Shown here: positions 5,731 through 6,284 of the stretch, piece after piece
Layout of the letters: the number at the start of each line of letters is the position of its first letter
Position numbering within the stretch: the first letter of the stretch is position 1
From: Thermoflavifilum sp.
Lineage (GTDB): Bacteria; Bacteroidota; Bacteroidia; Chitinophagales; Chitinophagaceae
Direction: 5' to 3'
Length of the DNA: 6,284 nt
Assembly: GCA_019683625.1 (NCBI GenBank)
Contig: JADGHY010000130.1
Coordinates: 1-6,284, forward strand
Made by a program: the position numbers and the translations under genes
The notes under the pieces: generated by a model
What the model was told of the DNA's origin: nothing
Seen by the model: only the letters and a program-made list of their open reading frames with translations
The model's database searches: none

Positions 5731-5937
5731 TCATCCGATCCGCTGGTTCCGACCTATAATCAAATACAAAATAGATCCCAACAAAGGAAGCAGGATCACC
5801 ACCACAATCCAGATAATCTTGGTGGTATCACTCTCGAAGCGGCTTTTGATGATATCTACCAAAGCCCATATCCAAAGAATCAACGTCAACAGTCCCCATA
5901 ACCCCCAACCTAAAAAAAGCAACATGAGGAATGGCAT
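5731..5937 (-). CDS. Small PLDc_N-domain membrane protein
   Basis: A 68-residue inner-membrane protein consisting almost entirely of the PLDc_N domain (the membrane N-terminus of cardiolipin synthases, here without any HKD catalytic domain). Two transmembrane helices are visible at about 3-29 and 41-62, separated by the short charged loop DIIKSRFESDTTK (28-40), and ended by the signature PLLGSILYLIIGRNQR (51-66). Such stand-alone proteins are common in Bacteroidota and have no established function. It is a tandem paralogue of the gene 34 bp upstream; 33 of the last 47 or so residues are identical. Its stop faces the serine hydrolase stop with 3 bp between them, and no terminator hairpin is visible, so convergent transcripts probably overlap. 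Confidence 0.88.
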   Translation of the reverse strand: MPFLMLLFLGWGLWGLLTLILWIWALVDIIKSRFESDTTKIIWIVVVILLPLLGSILYLIIGRNQRIG

Positions 5938-5971
5938 AGCTAACCTATTTGAGGTGAAAAATGCGTGTTAT

Positions 5972-6187
5972 TTATGAAGCCTGCCGCTGGCCGCGTCCCA
6001 CAATCCAATACAAGATGGTACCCAACAAAGGCAAGAAGATCACCAGGATAATCCAGATCAGTTTGGTGGTATCACTGTCGAACCGGCTGCGCAAAATATC
6101 TACTATAGCCCAAATCCAGATGAGCACAACAAACAAACAGAAAAATACAATCAATAAGATGAGGAAAATAGCTGCAGCATCAGACAT
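5972..6187 (-). CDS. Small PLDc_N-domain membrane protein, tandem paralogue
   Basis: A 71-residue inner-membrane protein of the same PLDc_N type as its neighbour. Two transmembrane helices lie at about 5-31 and 44-65, flanking DILRSRFDSDTTK; the signature PLLGTILYWIVGRGQR follows. The frame also opens at an ATG at 6227-6229, adding 14 residues (MLIIQAHYSPNLYG). The start at 6187 is preferred because it gives nearly the same length as the paralogue and puts the membrane helix at the N-terminus; neither start has a clear ribosome binding site. No HKD phospholipase domain follows, so it is not a cardiolipin synthase. The two genes are 34 bp apart on the same strand and probably share a transcript. 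Function is unknown; a membrane or envelope-stress role would be a guess. Confidence 0.85.
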   Translation of the reverse strand: MSDAAAIFLILLIVFFCLFVVLIWIWAIVDILRSRFDSDTTKLIWIILVIFLPLLGTILYWIVGRGQRQAS

Positions 6188-6284
6188 ACCATAGAGGTTG
6201 GGTGAATAATGTGCTTGTATAATGAGCATATAGCAGACTACACATGCACGGGGTCAGACAAGGCTTTGCTGCTATGTATCTTGC

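Noticed and set aside
5731..6187. Calling the PLDc_N genes cardiolipin synthases
   Set aside because: Both lack the HKD phospholipase D domains; only the membrane N-terminal domain is present.
6238..6284. Possible C-terminal end of another leftward gene at the right edge
   Set aside because: Only 14 codons before a stop at 6238-6240, with no recognisable motif; open by chance is as likely.

Overview
The window looks like a chromosomal fragment of a Bacteroidota bacterium, most likely of the Chitinophagaceae type. This rests on family resemblance and on three features: no clear Shine-Dalgarno sequences, one perfect match to the Bacteroidota -7 promoter element (TAnnTTTG), and a BshB1-type bacillithiol deacetylase. 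The sequence is dense with genes; no gap exceeds about 120 bases. I see no RNA gene, insertion sequence or CRISPR array.

Layout. Bases 1-56 hold the start of an unrecognised leftward gene that runs off the edge. From 2408 leftwards runs a four-gene set: a PhnB-like VOC protein (2408-1974), a two-module VOC protein of the 3-dmu-9_3-mt family (1914-1009), a SnoaL-like/NTF2-fold protein (917-549) and an AHSA1-type SRPBCC protein (505-89). A 119-bp divergent control region (2409-2527) separates this from a rightward four-gene set: a GlxA-type AraC regulator with a DJ-1/PfpI sensor domain (2528-3520), a CatE/YfiE-like VOC protein (3528-4031), bacillithiol deacetylase BshB1 (4042-4788) and an exported class-A-beta-lactamase-like serine hydrolase (4807-5727). 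Gaps within the rightward set are 7, 10 and 18 bp, which strongly suggests an operon. Two small tandem PLDc_N membrane proteins (5937-5731 and 6187-5972) lie on the opposite strand, the nearer one ending 3 bp from the serine hydrolase stop.

How the genes may work together (inference). Three genes carry four VOC (glyoxalase/dioxygenase-fold) modules. They sit beside two other small-ligand-binding folds, a low-molecular-weight-thiol biosynthesis enzyme and a cysteine-containing DJ-1/AraC regulator. This suggests a locus for sensing and handling reactive small molecules or xenobiotics, possibly with bacillithiol as co-substrate. The divergent region carries a direct repeat with 11-bp period placed where an activator would sit for the leftward promoter, and a perfect 6-1-6 palindrome just upstream of the regulator gene. 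All of the individual families are known; the grouping and its control region are the most interesting aspect.
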